The notes: generated by a model not told the origin, from the letters alone. 64,000 bases of DNA from Myotis daubentonii (GCF_963259705.1 NC_081844.1:43899341-43963340); one strand, 5' to 3'. Shown: positions 39,901 through 55,067, numbered from the stretch's first letter. Made by a program: numbers and translations.

Positions 39901-42900
39901 AAAGTCCTTTATTATTTTCCTATGGGGTTCTGCTAGTGAATAAAACACAAAGTGAATCCAGTTCTCATGAAGGTGACCTTGTCTTTAAAGTTAAGAGATT
40001 GCTTTCTTATAAAAGGCTGTGCATGTTTTATGCAAGCATTTTCTTTAATGTTGCCAATGTTTATCTTCATGCTCACCACAAGTCTTCTTAGGATATCTAT
40101 TGCTTAACGAAAATAGATGGATGTTTAACAGCACCATATCATATCTTAAAAATAAATCGTTTTTAAAGACCACAACAGTTTTTCTCCCTTCTCCATATAT
40201 TTCTTTTCTAAACTTTAATTTCATTCATTGACCATCCATTTATCAATGACCTGCACTCCAGACTCAAAGCTCTGGGAGCTCAGGGACCTAAGGGAGACAA
40301 AAGGGACACGTACAATGAGATTAGGGTGCCCAGGGTTCGGCATATCTGGTTGTGTTTGGAGTTCCCAAAGAACGATTCAAAAAGGAAGACTCATTTGAGG
40401 AGATTCTTAAAGGAAAAAAATTTGGATGTAAATTAAACAGCATTCAAGGGAGGGGGTTATTGGGCCAGTTTATAGAGATGTGGAAAAGCAGCTTCAATTG
40501 CAGTGACAGCAGGAAGTTTGATTTAGCTAGAAGTAGAAGTAGCAAAAGAAACAGGCTAGAAAGAAAACAAGGGCAAAGAAGGATGTTTTATGCCAGAATG
40601 AGGTTTTGGGGGGGCTCCGGATTTCATTTAGTAGTTAGCGATGAGACATTTAAGGATTTAAGGCAAAAACATGTCAAGATCAGATTTGCAATTGAGTGAG
40701 ACAAACATCTTCACCATTATTGTCCTAGTCTAGGGATGGGCAAACTTTTTGACTCCAGGGCCACAATGGGTTCCTAAACTGGACCGGAGGGACGGAACAA
40801 AAGCATGGATGGAGTGTTTGTGTGAACTAATATAAATTCAAAGTAAACATCATTACATAAAAGGGTACGGTCTTTTTTTTCAATAGTTTTATTCATTTCA
40901 AACGGGCCCGGCCCGCTGGCCGTAGTTTGCCCATGGCTGTCTAGTCTATTATTTTTCTTCTTATTCTACTTCTTTGCCCAGCTTTTAAAAAAGTGTCTTC
41001 GGTTAGACATCAGATATTTACACCCATATTACAGTCTTAAAATAAGGTAAAGCAAGAAGTAATTATTATAAAAGATGATAGAAATGATCAGGCTTACCAA
41101 ATCCTTGGAGCGCCCCCCCCAGCATTTGGGCATCCATGATGGGGTTGAAATTGGGAGCTGGGAAGATGGTTCCTTGCGCCTGGTGGGAAGAGTTCATGAG
41201 AAAGAGATTGCAGTAATTTGCACGAAAGATTTCAACATTTTTTCCAATAAATGAAAAGAAAAGTATCTAAGTACATTTTACATGTTTAAATTGCTCTAAG
41301 ATGTACACATATATCTATAAGTAGAGTATATGGAATACAGTCAATAATTTTGTAATAGATACATATGGTGCCAGATGGGTACTGGAAATACTGAAGGGGC
41401 CATTTTGTAAATATTAGAATGTCTAGTCACTATGCTATACACCTGAAACTAATACAAAATTATATTGAATGTAAATTATAATTGAAAAATTAAAAATACC
41501 TTTGAGAAAAAAAAAGTTAATTGTATGTTACTTGCAGAGAGCAAATTTGGTTGAATTTTAAAAATCTATTTTCTATTATTTGGTATCTGTTATTCATCTA
41601 GAAATTATAGATCTTAGAAACAATAATAGGAAAATGTGATAATCAAATAAATATATATCTTCTTTCTTTAAAAATGCTCACCTGAGGATATATTCATAGA
41701 TTTTTAGAGAGAGGAAGGGAGAGGAGAGAGAGAGAGAGAAACATTGATGTGAGAGAGAAACATTGATTGGTTGCCTCTCATACCCACCCCAACCACCAAC
41801 AGAATCTGCAACCCCAATTTATGCCCTCACAAGGAATAGAACCTGAGACCTTTTGGTGTACGGGATGATGTTCCAACCAACCGAACCACACTGGCCAGGG
41901 CAAATACATCTACACTAATAAAAGAGAAACATGCAAATTGGTGTCACTCCACTATGCCCACCAGCCAATCAGGATGAGTATGTAAATTAACCCAACAAAG
42001 ATGGTGGTTAATTTGCATATACAGGCACGGAGCGAAAACTGAAGATGACTGAAAACTGAAGAGGCTTGGCTTCTCCGCTGCAGCTGGAATGAAGAAGCCT
42101 AGCCTCGCTGCTGCGGCCAGAGCAGAGAAGCCTAGCCTCGCTGCTGCGGCCGGACCAAAGGCCTGGGTCCCGGGTGCTGGAGGAAAACCAGTGCTGGCAG
42201 CCAGGGGAAGGAAGGCCCATTGCGCAAATCTTTGTGCAACAGACCTCTAGTATCTTCTTAATAAATAATAAGCATTTTAAGGATTGGATACTATTTCATA
42301 GAAACTGAAAAGAGAACTCTATTGGGGGTGTTTATGTTATATATATGAATTAGAAGTGACACTTGCCACTACAGCTTTTTTTATACATCAGGGCCCTGAA
42401 ATATTGAAGAAAATTGAAATGCTTGAATTTAGATTATAGGATTCATAAAAATCTAGATGATGTAGTTAGGGTAGAGAATTTTTAGCTGAAGCTTGCAGCT
42501 GCAGAGGAAAACATGGAAACCTGACTGACATTTCATTTACATTCTGTCTCTTGCCAATAATAAAATGGCAGAACATTTAAGTTAGGCTTTCAAACCACAC
42601 GGTCTGTTATTTCAGACAGAGCCAGCCAGGACTCGGCACCATATGACCACACTCAGCTCACAAGAACCATCAATCAAAATTTATTAAAGAAGGGGCTCTC
42701 TCCCCTTGTTTGTTTTCAGTGTGCCCAGAAACATTGGAAAAAATGCCTTTCCACAGCAAACAGCTCTACTGGCCTTGAGAACTCAGGCATTTACCGAGTT
42801 CTTCCGCAGCGATAACATCTTAGCTGCAGAGGGAGGTTTCCTGTGCCCATTGTCTAATGGTAGAAAACTAATTAATTAATGAGAGGAAGGCTGGACCATA

Positions 42901-45900
42901 ATTTCTAGTCCCAGAAATATGCCAATACCAAGGTATTTATGAAATGGCTTTTGGAGGATTGTTCACTTGAGTTAAAACTAATAATTAAATTCAGGTTGAA
43001 TTCCATTTGATTAATATTAACAAACCTGAATCTATTTGAAGTAGACTGGAACCATATAATAATTGTGATATGGCCATATTTTCATATTTATAAGTACGAC
43101 CATGTTAATAAAATATGCTTCTTTTTAAAAAAATGTATTTTTATTGTGATAGTATTACAGATGTCTCCCATCACGCCCTCCCCCTCTTTACTCCTCTCCT
43201 CCCAGATCCTCCTCACCGCCCCATGTCTTCACTACCCTTTTGCCCATATTCATGGACTATGCATATAAATATGTAAGTTCTTTGGTTTATCTTTTCTTTT
43301 TTTTAAAAAAAATATATTTCTTTATTGATTTCAGAGAGGAAGGGAGAAGGAGAGAGAGAAACATCAATGATGAGAGAGAATCATTGATTGGCTGCCTTCT
43401 GCACGCCCCCTACTGGAGATCGAGCCTGCAACCCATGCATGTGCCCTTGGCCAGAATCAAACCTGGGACCCTTCAGTCCGCAGGCTAATGCTCTATCCAC
43501 TGAGCCAAACCAGCTAGGGCCAGTTTATCTCTTCTCATCCCCCCACCCCACATCATGGTATGTCAGTCTGTTCCATGCCTCCATGCTTCAGGTCTTATTT
43601 GGTTGGTCAAGTCATTTTGTGCATTAGATTCCACAAATCAGTGAGCTCCTGTGATATTTGTCTTTCCCAGATTGGCTCATTTTACTTAGCATAATAATTT
43701 TCCAGGTCCATTCATGCTGTCCCAAAGGGTAAGAGATCCCTCATTTTTACATCTGCATAGTATTCCATTGTGTAAATGTCTCACAGCTTTTTTTATCCAT
43801 TCCTCTACTGATGGCCACATGGGCTGTTTCCAAATCTTAGCTATTGTAAATAAAACTGCTAAGAACATAGTGGTGAAATATTCTTCTTAAATGCCTATAT
43901 GGACAGATATATGTAATTAAAGTAAGAGTATGGTATACACGTTATTTTGCTGTAGTGCATGCATGTACAAACTAAAGTCCAGTTTACTTCTAATATCTCA
44001 AGTTTACTGGAGATGATGTAGAAACTGAGTTCTCTTGAGCCACTCCTCAATTCTAGAAGCTATGCATTAGGAGACAACAGGAGTTTTATCTTCCTTATTT
44101 GCTAACCTGTGTCATTATGTGAGACTATTGGAAAAATAGACTTTGGTTCTTTTTTATTTATTGAGTTTGGATAGCTGGATTTAATGTAAATGCCTAGGTT
44201 GAGCTCTCTTCACCTAAAGTGTTTTCTTTTTAACCTATCATCCCAGAGGAATTTAAGATTTAATTTTTTTGAAATAACAGCTATACCATTAAATGTGAAA
44301 ATGATTTTCTTTTTTGCTATTTGTCACTGCCTTTTACTAAATCCTTTTTTGTCTACATAGTTCTTTCTCAGTTTTTTTCATTGGGAAAATTAGAGTTAGA
44401 AGGCTTGTTTGGACAGATGTTGTGTGGACACTACCATTTATTGCCTTGGTGACCTTAATCTTGTTGAGTGCTCTCAGCCAAAGGGCTGTTTTAAAATATA
44501 AAAGAGAAAATGTATTTGAAAGCAATGATGTTCCAGTGGAAATCATGTTCTTTCATGGGATCATGAGGAAAGCATTTTGTGGACCCACGTTCGGGAGATT
44601 GTGGTATGATAAGATGTATTCGGGTGGACATAGAAGGCTGCGCCAGAGTTTCCAATGTCCCATCCCCATCCATCCCACCTTGGAAAAAGTCCAACCTGGT
44701 CTTCATCAAGGCCGAAACAAAGGCCAGGGTCCAAAGTTTCTTATGTTTATGCAGGTTTTTAACTTCATAATTTACTGTAAATATTCATTGATTTTAGTTA
44801 TACATATAATAGCTTATTATATCCCCTGTCAATTTATTCAATTATTCTTTCTAGAAAGTAAAAATGAACAATTTATATGTATAATAGGCTGTGCTGCATA
44901 CTATTGTTAGTTTTGCTAGTGTAAATGCAATATATATACACAACTAATTAAAGGCAGAAGTGATGTTTTATCATAAAACTCTAACAAAGTACCAAGGAAT
45001 TTGGAGGAAAGAGATAATCTTCAAGTGAAAACTAGAGTTCAAGGGACGGCTTCTTGAAGAGGTTTCATTTGAGGCAAAAAATCTCTTATTTGATTAACTT
45101 TCAATAAGTGGTAATGCACTACTTGGAAAAAAATAATGTCTTCTGAGGTTCTACTTTATTTCCAAGATAGTTTTATGTGCTTACATTATTCATTTTTTTC
45201 ATTATATCATATTTTTTCCAGTGTAATTTTCTCATTAGGACTCTAAATAGTAACTAAATGCTTGGAATGAAGAGAACAAAATAAAACTATGAGATACAGT
45301 CTTATACATAATGGAAAAACTATATCTTACAATATATTATTATATATAATATATGGTACTAATAATGTTACATTTATATATAATGTTTCTAAGGAAAATG
45401 TTATATAAAATAAAGCTATTCATAATTAAACATAAAAACAGGCATTATAGATACTAAATATTTTCAATGATAGAGTTTCTATCAACTTTGATTGTTTACA
45501 CATATATTCTGTATTAGTCAGATAGTTTAGAATTAATTGTCTAAAAATATAGAGAAAAACAGGAAATAAAAATGTTTCTTCAGATTATCTTTCTCCAAAT
45601 AAATAATAGACTATACATAAAGATGTTATTACATCTTTTAAAAATATTTTTAGAATTATGTTTAGAGATTATTTCCTTTAGATTAAGCCTCTAAAAATCT
45701 CCTTTCACATCATGAAATAGTTCTCATTGAGAAATCCTATTCTAAAAGGTTTAACACCTTCCTCTGAGTGAAATGCCCACTGGATTTTGAATAATGTAGG
45801 CAACAACTCCCCATTTATTAGTATGACTTTTTAGAACAGACAGAACACTGGTACCATCATGCAGTACCTCTTGCTCTGAGAGAGCAAGCACAATACAATC

Positions 45901-48268
45901 ACTTCACCCTCAGGTTGGTCAGAAGGATTTGCGGGGGGCTGAGAGCACAGCATAAATCAAAGCGAATAAAAGGAACCTGCAGGGTCGCAATAGTTTCCTC
46001 CCCAAACTTGTAACCTGTGTCTGTGCCCACTGTGTGACTGATCATCACATGATGCTCTGCGTAATCATTTCAGCTGAAAGAGAGGAACTTCTGTTTTTAT
46101 TTAATCTTTTTTTGAAGCTCAGTTGTTCAGTAGGCTGATAAGGCTGACTGTGTGCCCACCCCTCCACACACACCTTTTTTTTTTATAGCTTTACACAGGT
46201 CCCCAACCCTTATTCAATGGCAGAACTGCAAACCTGTTCACCAGGAGCTTAGTCTTAGCTGGTGGAACAAGACTGCGATAAGAAACCTTGGTGCCGTGTG
46301 GTTCACGCCTGCCAAAAATTCTACTCAACTTTCCTTGTGAATGGTCTAGCTAATAATAAGGTGTCATAACACTATTTCTATTTTCACCAATGATATATTA
46401 TTTACAAACCTGAAATAGCATTTAAATCTAATGACTATATCCTTGTCCCATATAAAATAATGTGTAAATCTATTGGTGTTCTAGAGGTGAAGGAGGCACT
46501 GTACTGCTTACTATTTGTATAGCTACTTTGCAATTAAACACTTTTATGTTCCTTATTTAATTTGAAGTTATCAGCAAGGCTGTGTCAGGCAAGGCAAGTG
46601 TTCTTATTTCTATATTGCATATCAAAATGATGACTCAATATTTATACAAGGCCATTGGCTTAACAGTTGGCAGTCCAGAATACTAGTGCTCTGACTTTGA
46701 ATCCAGTGCTTTTCCAGCACATCTTATCTCTCAGTCCTTTTCTCTTTTACTNNNNNNNNNNNNNNNNNNNNNNNNNNNNNNNNNNNNNNNNNNNNNNNNN
46801 NNNNNNNNNNNNNNNNNNNNNNNNNNNNNNNNNNNNNNNNNNNNNNNNNNNNNNNNNNNNNNNNNNNNNNNNNNNNNNNNNNNNNNNNNNNNNNNNNNNN
46901 NNNNNNNNNNNNNNNNNNNNNNNNNNNNNNNNNNNNNNNNNNNNNNNNNNNTTTCTTGTGCCCATTCCCAGTCAATTCCCATGCCATTCTCATATTCAGG
47001 CAACCACTATTCTGTCTCTGATATTAAGTTATCCTGCTTTCCCATTTTATGTAGGTGGAATCCTTCAGTATGCCAACTTTTGGGACTGGCTTACATTTCA
47101 CTCAACATTAATATTTATTTATTTATTTAAAAATAATTTTTATTTAATACTAGAGGCCCAGTACATGAATTTGTGAACAGGTGGGGTCTGGCTAGCTTGC
47201 CCCGATCAGGGCCATTTGGGGCTGGCTGGTCAGGGGGAGGGGCCATGGGTGGTTGGCCTGCTCCATCCCTGATTGTGGGGTGGGGTGATCAGGGATGGCC
47301 AGCCAGCCCGTCCCCTGGTCAAACTTCCGGTTGAACTCCTTGTCAAACTCCTGGTTGAGGGGACAATTTGCATATTAGGCTTTTATTATATAAGATATTG
47401 GGGTGGCATTGGTTAATAAAAGTACACAGGTTCAAGCATACAATTCTATAATAACTCATCTGTATATTGTATTGTGTCTTCACTATCATAAGCCAAGTCT
47501 CCTTCCATCGCCATTTATGTCCCCCACCTTTACCCTTTTATACCTCCCCCCACCTCTCTTTCCCTCTTATAATCATCACCTGACTGGTGTCTTTGTCTAT
47601 GAGTGTTTTGTTTTTTCTTAATCCCTTCACTTTTTCACTCACCTCCCCCCTATCCCCCTCCCCTCTGACAGTTGTCAGTCTGTTTTCTGCATCTATGAGT
47701 CTGGATTTATTAGAACAACTTCTACAAATTGATGTCGCAGGTCTTAGATGATGATTCTAAAATCTCAGCAGCTTTCCTTTAATTTGATATTTTTAGGAAG
47801 GGAAGTAGCCAGCACTCTCAAATCACAGTAGTCTATTTTACAAAGAGAAATAGCCTCCTCCTGGTTATTAAAACTTCTTTAGCTTTTAATAAAAGAAATC
47901 AATGAAAATTATCTAGTGAACTGTGTGTTCTTGAGATGTTAATGGAAGAAAGATGGTCTCTTTTTGCCTACCATTATACGTCCTTTTAGGCACCAAAAGA
48001 CTTTTATGGAAAATGTCATGATGCTCTGTTCCCAACAGATTTTACCTTTATAACAATGCTTGGTTCTAGCTGCTTTTACTTTTTCCCCTCTGAGTTAATA
48101 CTAACTTAAAGCAAGAGAATATGATTTTAAAGAAAAGCCAGTTTGAAGCTCAATAAAATCTTGGCTGGATAATCCATAAATAAGTTGTATGTCTATAGTA
48201 AATAAATTATTTATTTTTGTATTACTTAACATTTTTATTTATTGATTTTAGAGATAGAGAGGAAGGGA

Positions 48269-48323
<55 letters not shown>

Positions 48324-51300
48324 TTTTCCTACGTATCTATGCATTTATTGGTTGACTCTTGTATGTGCCCTGACCCAGGATCGAACCAACAACCTTGGCA
48401 TATCTCTAACCAACTGGGCTACCTGGCCAGGACCTATATTTCTATGTGAAAGGAAATTTTACCCAAACTAAAGTTTGTTCAGGGTAATTTTTGTCTTAAA
48501 CTGTTTTAAGCAAATGTCTGCATATTATTTTTATTCTATTCAGTGAGTGAATATGTATAAATCTCAAAAAAAAATACTGAAGAAAACAATATGGTATCAT
48601 AATAAAGGTGGAAGGCATTGATTATTAGAAGTTTTCTTTACACACATTAGTTGTATAGTTAGCCATAATTTTCCCTGGCAATGAAGGAGACAGAGGAATA
48701 CATTATATATTGATTTGTTTTATATCAATTGGTTCAAAGCTGTCTACTTCTTTAATGAAATGCTTTGATGGCATGATCATAAGGAATAAATAAGATATTG
48801 TAGTTAACTTTACAAATAGCTGACATCCTTTAAAATGTTTCAAGTATTTTAAGGTAATTTTTAAATTTCTCAAGGGTACCCAGTTTTATAAAGATATTGA
48901 ATTTAATATTGTTATGCTTTTACTTGTAAAAGTTGATCAGTGTTCTGATAAATAGCAATTGATGTGATCTCACGGTGTAATATATATTTCAGAAGTTAAC
49001 AAATGTTCAGGAAGAAAAAATAATTCAGAAAATATTGATTCTTGCCAAGCTATATGGGAAGGTACCTCCCCTCTTTTATTAATCTTCATAGTAGTCTGTC
49101 AGCCATTTGGCAAACCACACAATAGTACCAGGAAAGTCAACCACCCAAAAGGGAAATCCAATCTTGTTATTTTTATTTTTAAAAAGAATACTCAATTGTT
49201 TGGGAAACACAGTGGACTCACGTTGGAAAAAGGCTAACGCTGAGATTGCATGGAACTTACTGCTTTGAGTGAGGAGGGTGGCTCCACTTCCCAATGCCTG
49301 AACTCTAAGAATTTATTACACTTCCGGAGTTTGTTGGAAATAGGACGTGTGAGTGTTTGCCATGGACCAATTGACAGCTGTAAGTAGGAAGAGTTAGTCG
49401 TGTCATTTTTGAAGGGATCTGGCCCCAAATCTTCCTTCAGGAGGAGTAACAGGAAATCTGAGAGCAGACGGAGATAAACTTCAGGAGAAAGGTTACTGGC
49501 AGTGAGAGGTCTTTTAAAAACCTACACCGATCCCAAAGAAACATCTTCCATGGCCAGAGAGCATCAGTGCTGTGTGACTAAATGCAACCAAAGACCTTCC
49601 TGAGCGTTTGGAAGCCTCCGTGTGTCTGCCCTCAGGTGTGAGAGACTGACCCAAAGAAGGATCAAAAAGTCATTCTTGCCGTCTTTACTAATTAAGGTTG
49701 CTGACCTGAAGCTGGCAGGAGCAGGTGCAGGAGAAAGCTTTTATTAAGAGGAAAGGGTCTGAATTTTTACTTTGCACAAATGTAGCCATTTTTCATTTGT
49801 GTAAATTTTGCCGAGTGAATTTATCTATGAATATGCAATTACCTGAGCGTAATATACAAGCCATGAGATCTCTTATAGACTGAATGTTTGGGTCCTCCCA
49901 AATTTCTATGATGCCTAAGCCCTGATGGTTTTCTTCAGGAGGTAATTAGATTTAGGTGAGGTCATGAGGGTAGGGCCCCAGGATGGGATTAATATTCTTA
50001 TAAGAAGATCTGGGTCTCTCTCTGCCGTGTGATGACACAGTGAGAAGGAGACCTGCAATTTTGTTTTCAATTTATTTTACATTAAAGCCAAATTCCATGT
50101 TTGATTTGTAATGAAGTTAATCTATAATTTCTCTTTTTGATTGGTTTGCTTATACCGTTGCCAATGGGGTCCATGTGAAAGGAATACTGACATGGTGATG
50201 ACTTTATAGTATATTTTGATCTTTTGAGGAAACCTTGGGAAAAGTTAAGAGGTCCCTGTCCTAACGTAGAATGTTAACTATTCCTAGGATCTATAGGGAA
50301 TTGTGAATGTTTTGTACCTCTGATCTAAATCCTTCCATCTCTGTATTTAAGGCATCTTTATTCTCTCTGGTTTACCATGTTCCTGATTAGAGGAGAGACA
50401 TGAAAAGAAACATACATCTGCAAAGGCTGTGACAGTTTGGAACAAATATGTTGCATGTGACCAGGAAACAGTAATTAACTTTTCTGTACACTAAAAAATA
50501 AAGGATAGCTGGTTAAATTTAGGACCTTCTCTCCATTTCCCTTTTTGATGAACCTTTTATATATATCACTCTGGTAAGGTTGGCTTAGTTTCAAGTCATC
50601 TTTGTTCCTTGCGGGACAATGTATCAAGTTACTTAAACTCTCCTGATTTACACTTCGTGGAGTTACAATCATAGATCCTTTTTACACTTTAGTTATTATG
50701 ACAATTAATGCAATGTATATTTCAATGGCTATAGTTATCATTAATCCTTTTCCTCCTCTTCCTCATTATCATCACTAGATTCAATCTGTAATCCCACTTA
50801 CATTTTGATTGTTCTTATGAGAGTTCCATGGGCCACTATCATTTTTTCAAGAATCATTGATATAAAATTAGAAGTGCTAACTTAACTGAGTTATAAAATT
50901 AAAACTTTAAGCCTTTTAGGTATCCACATAGATATTTATATTTTTGCATGTCTCATATACTGTATCTTAGAAATTCACAATAAATGCTTTAAAATATTAT
51001 TGTTCTAAAATTGCTCATACTGTGCAGCATTACAAAGTTAATCACTGATCTTAATAGCTTTCAAGGCTATAGAGACTTTTTTGATTAAACCCAAACAGGA
51101 GAAACCCAAACAATCCTCAAGCGAGCTTGGTGTCTACAATACTGTTTCTTTCAGTGCTTAATGAAAAATTTATAGCATTAAATACATACGTTAGAACCAG
51201 AGAAAGTTCTAAAATAAAATAAAAATTTAAGCTTTTGCTCAGCCGGCATGGCTCAGTGGTTGAGCATCAACCTATGAACCAGGAGGTCATGGTTTGATTC

Positions 51301-54300
51301 CCTGTCAGGGCACATGCCCAGGTTGCTTGCTCAATCCCCAGTGTGGGGCGTGCAGGAGGCAGACAATTAGTGATTTTCTCTCATCATTGATGTGTCTATT
51401 TCTCTCTCCCTCTCCCTTTCTCTCTGAAATCAATAAAAATATATTTTAAAAAGTTTAAGCTTTTATCATAATAAATTAGAAAATTATACTTTAAGCAAGC
51501 AGTAGGTAGAAAGTAATAAAGATAATAGTAGAAATTAATAAAATTAAGAAGAGAAAAATAGAATAAATTAAATAAAATCATAAGCTTATTCTTTGAACAA
51601 CAATAAGGTGAAACTCTAGCCATACTGACAAAGAAAAACAGAGAAGATACAAACTATAAGTTTGAAAGTAGCTGAGGACATCACTACCAAAAGATGTGCT
51701 ATGGACAATTTTATGCTCATGAATATGACTATTTAAATTCCTTGACAGACAAAAACTACCAAAACTCACTCAGAGAACAAGTAACATGAACAGGCTGATA
51801 TTTATTGAGAAAATTGAATTTCTAGTTAGAAATATGTCAGCAAAGAGAACTTTGGTTATATAGTTTCACTGGGAATTTCTACCAAACATTCAAGGAATAA
51901 ATAATAACTGATTTATAGACTGGTTTATAGAAAATAGAAATGAACGCTTTCTAACTTTTTTGATGGAGCCAACGTTAGACTAATACTAGAACAACACCAA
52001 CATTACAAGACAATAAAATTACAAAATAATAATCCCTAAGAACATGGATACAAAAATGCTCAACCTAATATAAGAAAATCTGCCGGGGTTCTTGTCCCAG
52101 CATCAAGAAGGGTTCAGGAATCTGGAAAAGGCACTGTGCGTAAATGACATAGAAATCCGGGAACTAATAAAGAGTCCAGAGACAAGATATAATTTTGAAA
52201 GGCACTGGGGGTCAGAGGACCTTCAGCTAAAGGAACTGAAGAGTACCTCCTTGTCTAGGACCCTTGCTTTTATTAACACAAGTTGTCCTAAGGCACAGTG
52301 GAGATAATACACTTCAAAGGGTAAGGTTTCAAAGCATACAGAGGCATTGTCAGTTTGGGGAATAGCCTATGGCTGTTCAGGGGTTTGGCCAGTAGGAGGC
52401 AATAACATGTAGATTAAGATGCCCTTTAACTGTCTGGCAGCCACAATCAGTTTCCTGTTCAGGTTTGGGGAAATGCCTTTAGCCATTCCCAACAGGTGAC
52501 TACATGTGTGACTCAACCCTGTTGAGTCCCCAAGTTTCATCAACCTTTTGATGAAACTCTTGAAATTATGACATGCTGGAATTGGTTTACGGCAAAAATC
52601 CAATACAGCAACATATGAAAACAGTAGTGCAGCATGACCAAGTGAGGTTTATCCCAAGAATGCAAGGCTGATTTTATATTCAAAAACCAATCAATTTATT
52701 TCATCATATTAATAAATTTTTAAAAAATTCATGATCATAAAAATATGGTACAGAAAAAACACTTGTCAGATATAGCAACCATTTATGTTAAAATTCAGGA
52801 AAGCTCAATGAGAAGGCAACTTTTAAAATCTGAGTAAAGACATCTACAAGAGCTTTGCAGCTATACTTAACTATACAACATTACACTTAATGCTGAAATA
52901 TCGAATGCTTCTTTATCCCTCTTCCCCCATCACTGCCCATCCCATACTGGGAACAAAGCAAGGATGTCTTTTATCATCAACATCCTACTGAAAATCATGG
53001 GCAATAAGGAAATCGAAAGAAATAAAAGACAGATATTGGAGCACAAGAAATAAAGTAGTACTAACATAATGAAAGAAGGCCTAAACAAATGGAGACATAT
53101 GCCATTTCCATTGCAGGAAAACGGCATTTTGTGTAGCTTTGGACAACTTGATTCTAAAATACCCATGGAAATGCAGAGGACCTAGAAAAGCTGAAAACAA
53201 ATAGAAATAATTCTAACTGGTATTTAGAATTATTATGAAGCCAAAGTAATAATGAGAGTGTGAAGTTGGCTAACATTCCAGGAAAATAGACCACTGGAAC
53301 ATAATAGGTAATCTAGCAATAGATCTACATAAATACAAATAGTTTTTTTATGAAGTAGTAAACGAAATGTATTAGAGAAATCCAAGAAATGGTGCTATAA
53401 ATCTGTATATTCTTATGAAAAAATGAAACATGAACTATACCTTATACCTTATGTAAAATTTAATCCCAAATTGATCGTAGACCTTTATAAAAATTTAAGT
53501 GTATAATATATCTGGGAGGAAATATAGGAGAAAATCTGCATGACTTTGGGCTAATCAAAGAGCTTTTTGATGGCAACAAAAATATGATCTATAAAGAAAA
53601 AATAGATGAAGTAGACTTTGTCAAAACTGAAAATTTTGTTCTGTGTAAAACAGTTAAAAGACGTTATTGAATTAGAGAGAAAAATTGTAAATCACATTTC
53701 TCATAAAGACCAGTTATCCAAAATATATGAAGGACAATAAAAAACAAAAACAAAAAAACCACACCTGATTAAAAAATTAGATAAGTATTTTAGACAAACA
53801 CATTCCCAACTAATGTATGGTAAATAAGCATATGAAAAACTGTCAGTATCATTACGTATAAAGAAATGAAAAATAAAACTACAGTGAAATACTATTGCAA
53901 TACATTGCACAATTATACACAAACACTTTGAAAAACAAAACAAAACAGCTTGGCAGTAACCTATAACGCTAAACAGACACTTACTGGCAATCCCACTCCT
54001 CGATATTTATTCAGAAAAAATGGGAACTTATCTTTACTCAGAAACCTTCACTTGAGTGTTCACAGAAAATTATTTGTATTTGTTAAAAGTTATAAACAAC
54101 CCAGATGTCTTTCAAACTAAATGGGCAAACAAATTGTGGTGCATCCATTCAAAAGACTACTTATCCGACAATAAAAAGAACTATTGATTCATTCAACAAG
54201 TTGGATAAATTTTGTGTGCATGCATACTACTTAGTAAAAGGAGCCACATCCAAAAGGTTTTATCACCTGTGACTCCATTTATATGACAATCTGGAAAAGG

Positions 54301-54995
54301 TGGAACTATAGGAGTGAAAAAATGATCAATATTTGCCAGGGTTTGAGGGTTGGTATAAAAACGGTAAGTATGGAAGAATTTTTTGGATGATGGAAAATTC
54401 CCTACAAAGTTCGCTGCACCTATTCTAAAATTAGTTTCCACATCAAATTCTAGACTGCATACATTTTCTTTTGAATACTTTACAAATATATGAAGGGAAT
54501 TAGGAAAATGAAAGGCAATAAACCTAGAAATGTGGTATTAGATACAACACTCAAAACTGATACAACTGTATACCACAAAGAGCATATTTTACCACTTTTA
54601 ATTTTAAATTAACAAAATCAGCTATGATGTAGGGAGAACCCAGCAGAGAATGGAGATTGTAGCAAACCAGTTTGTCTAAATTACAACTGAATCGCATAAC
54701 CATGGCAAAGTGGGTTGGGAAAAGGGGCATGCCCTAAGTAATTTGGGAAAATAGACTCTGAATACTGTAAAGCTAAAAGATGAAAAACAAAAACAAAACA
54801 CCTAGTGTTTTCTTGTTGGCAAACTGTTCTCACAAAGCTATGATTTAGCAGGTTTTAATCTACATGTATGCTAGGTTAAGCAAATAAGCACATAGATTTT
54901 AGATTTTTCTAGTCATGGTATTTACTGTGTGAGAAGTTATAAATAATCAGAAGGCTAAAATTCTGGTACTGGATTATACTGAAGGTATCAATATG

Positions 54996-55067
<72 letters not shown>

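Larger units (their letters stand above)
35136..41097 (-). other. ANXA10 intron 2
   Basis: About 6 kb: an ERV LTR (to ~36310), a Ves SINE with GA microsatellite, an L1 interrupted by a Helitron, an L2-like segment and a hAT-like element. 37070-38250 and 39460-40230 are AT-rich with nothing recognised. Confidence 0.88.

Noticed and set aside
40352..40699. 115-codon Lys/Arg-rich frame
   Set aside because: Overlaps an antisense L2-like segment, and no family is recognisable.
46667..47176. 169-codon frame
   Set aside because: It is mostly the N gap; the visible ends are L1 and surrounding non-coding text.
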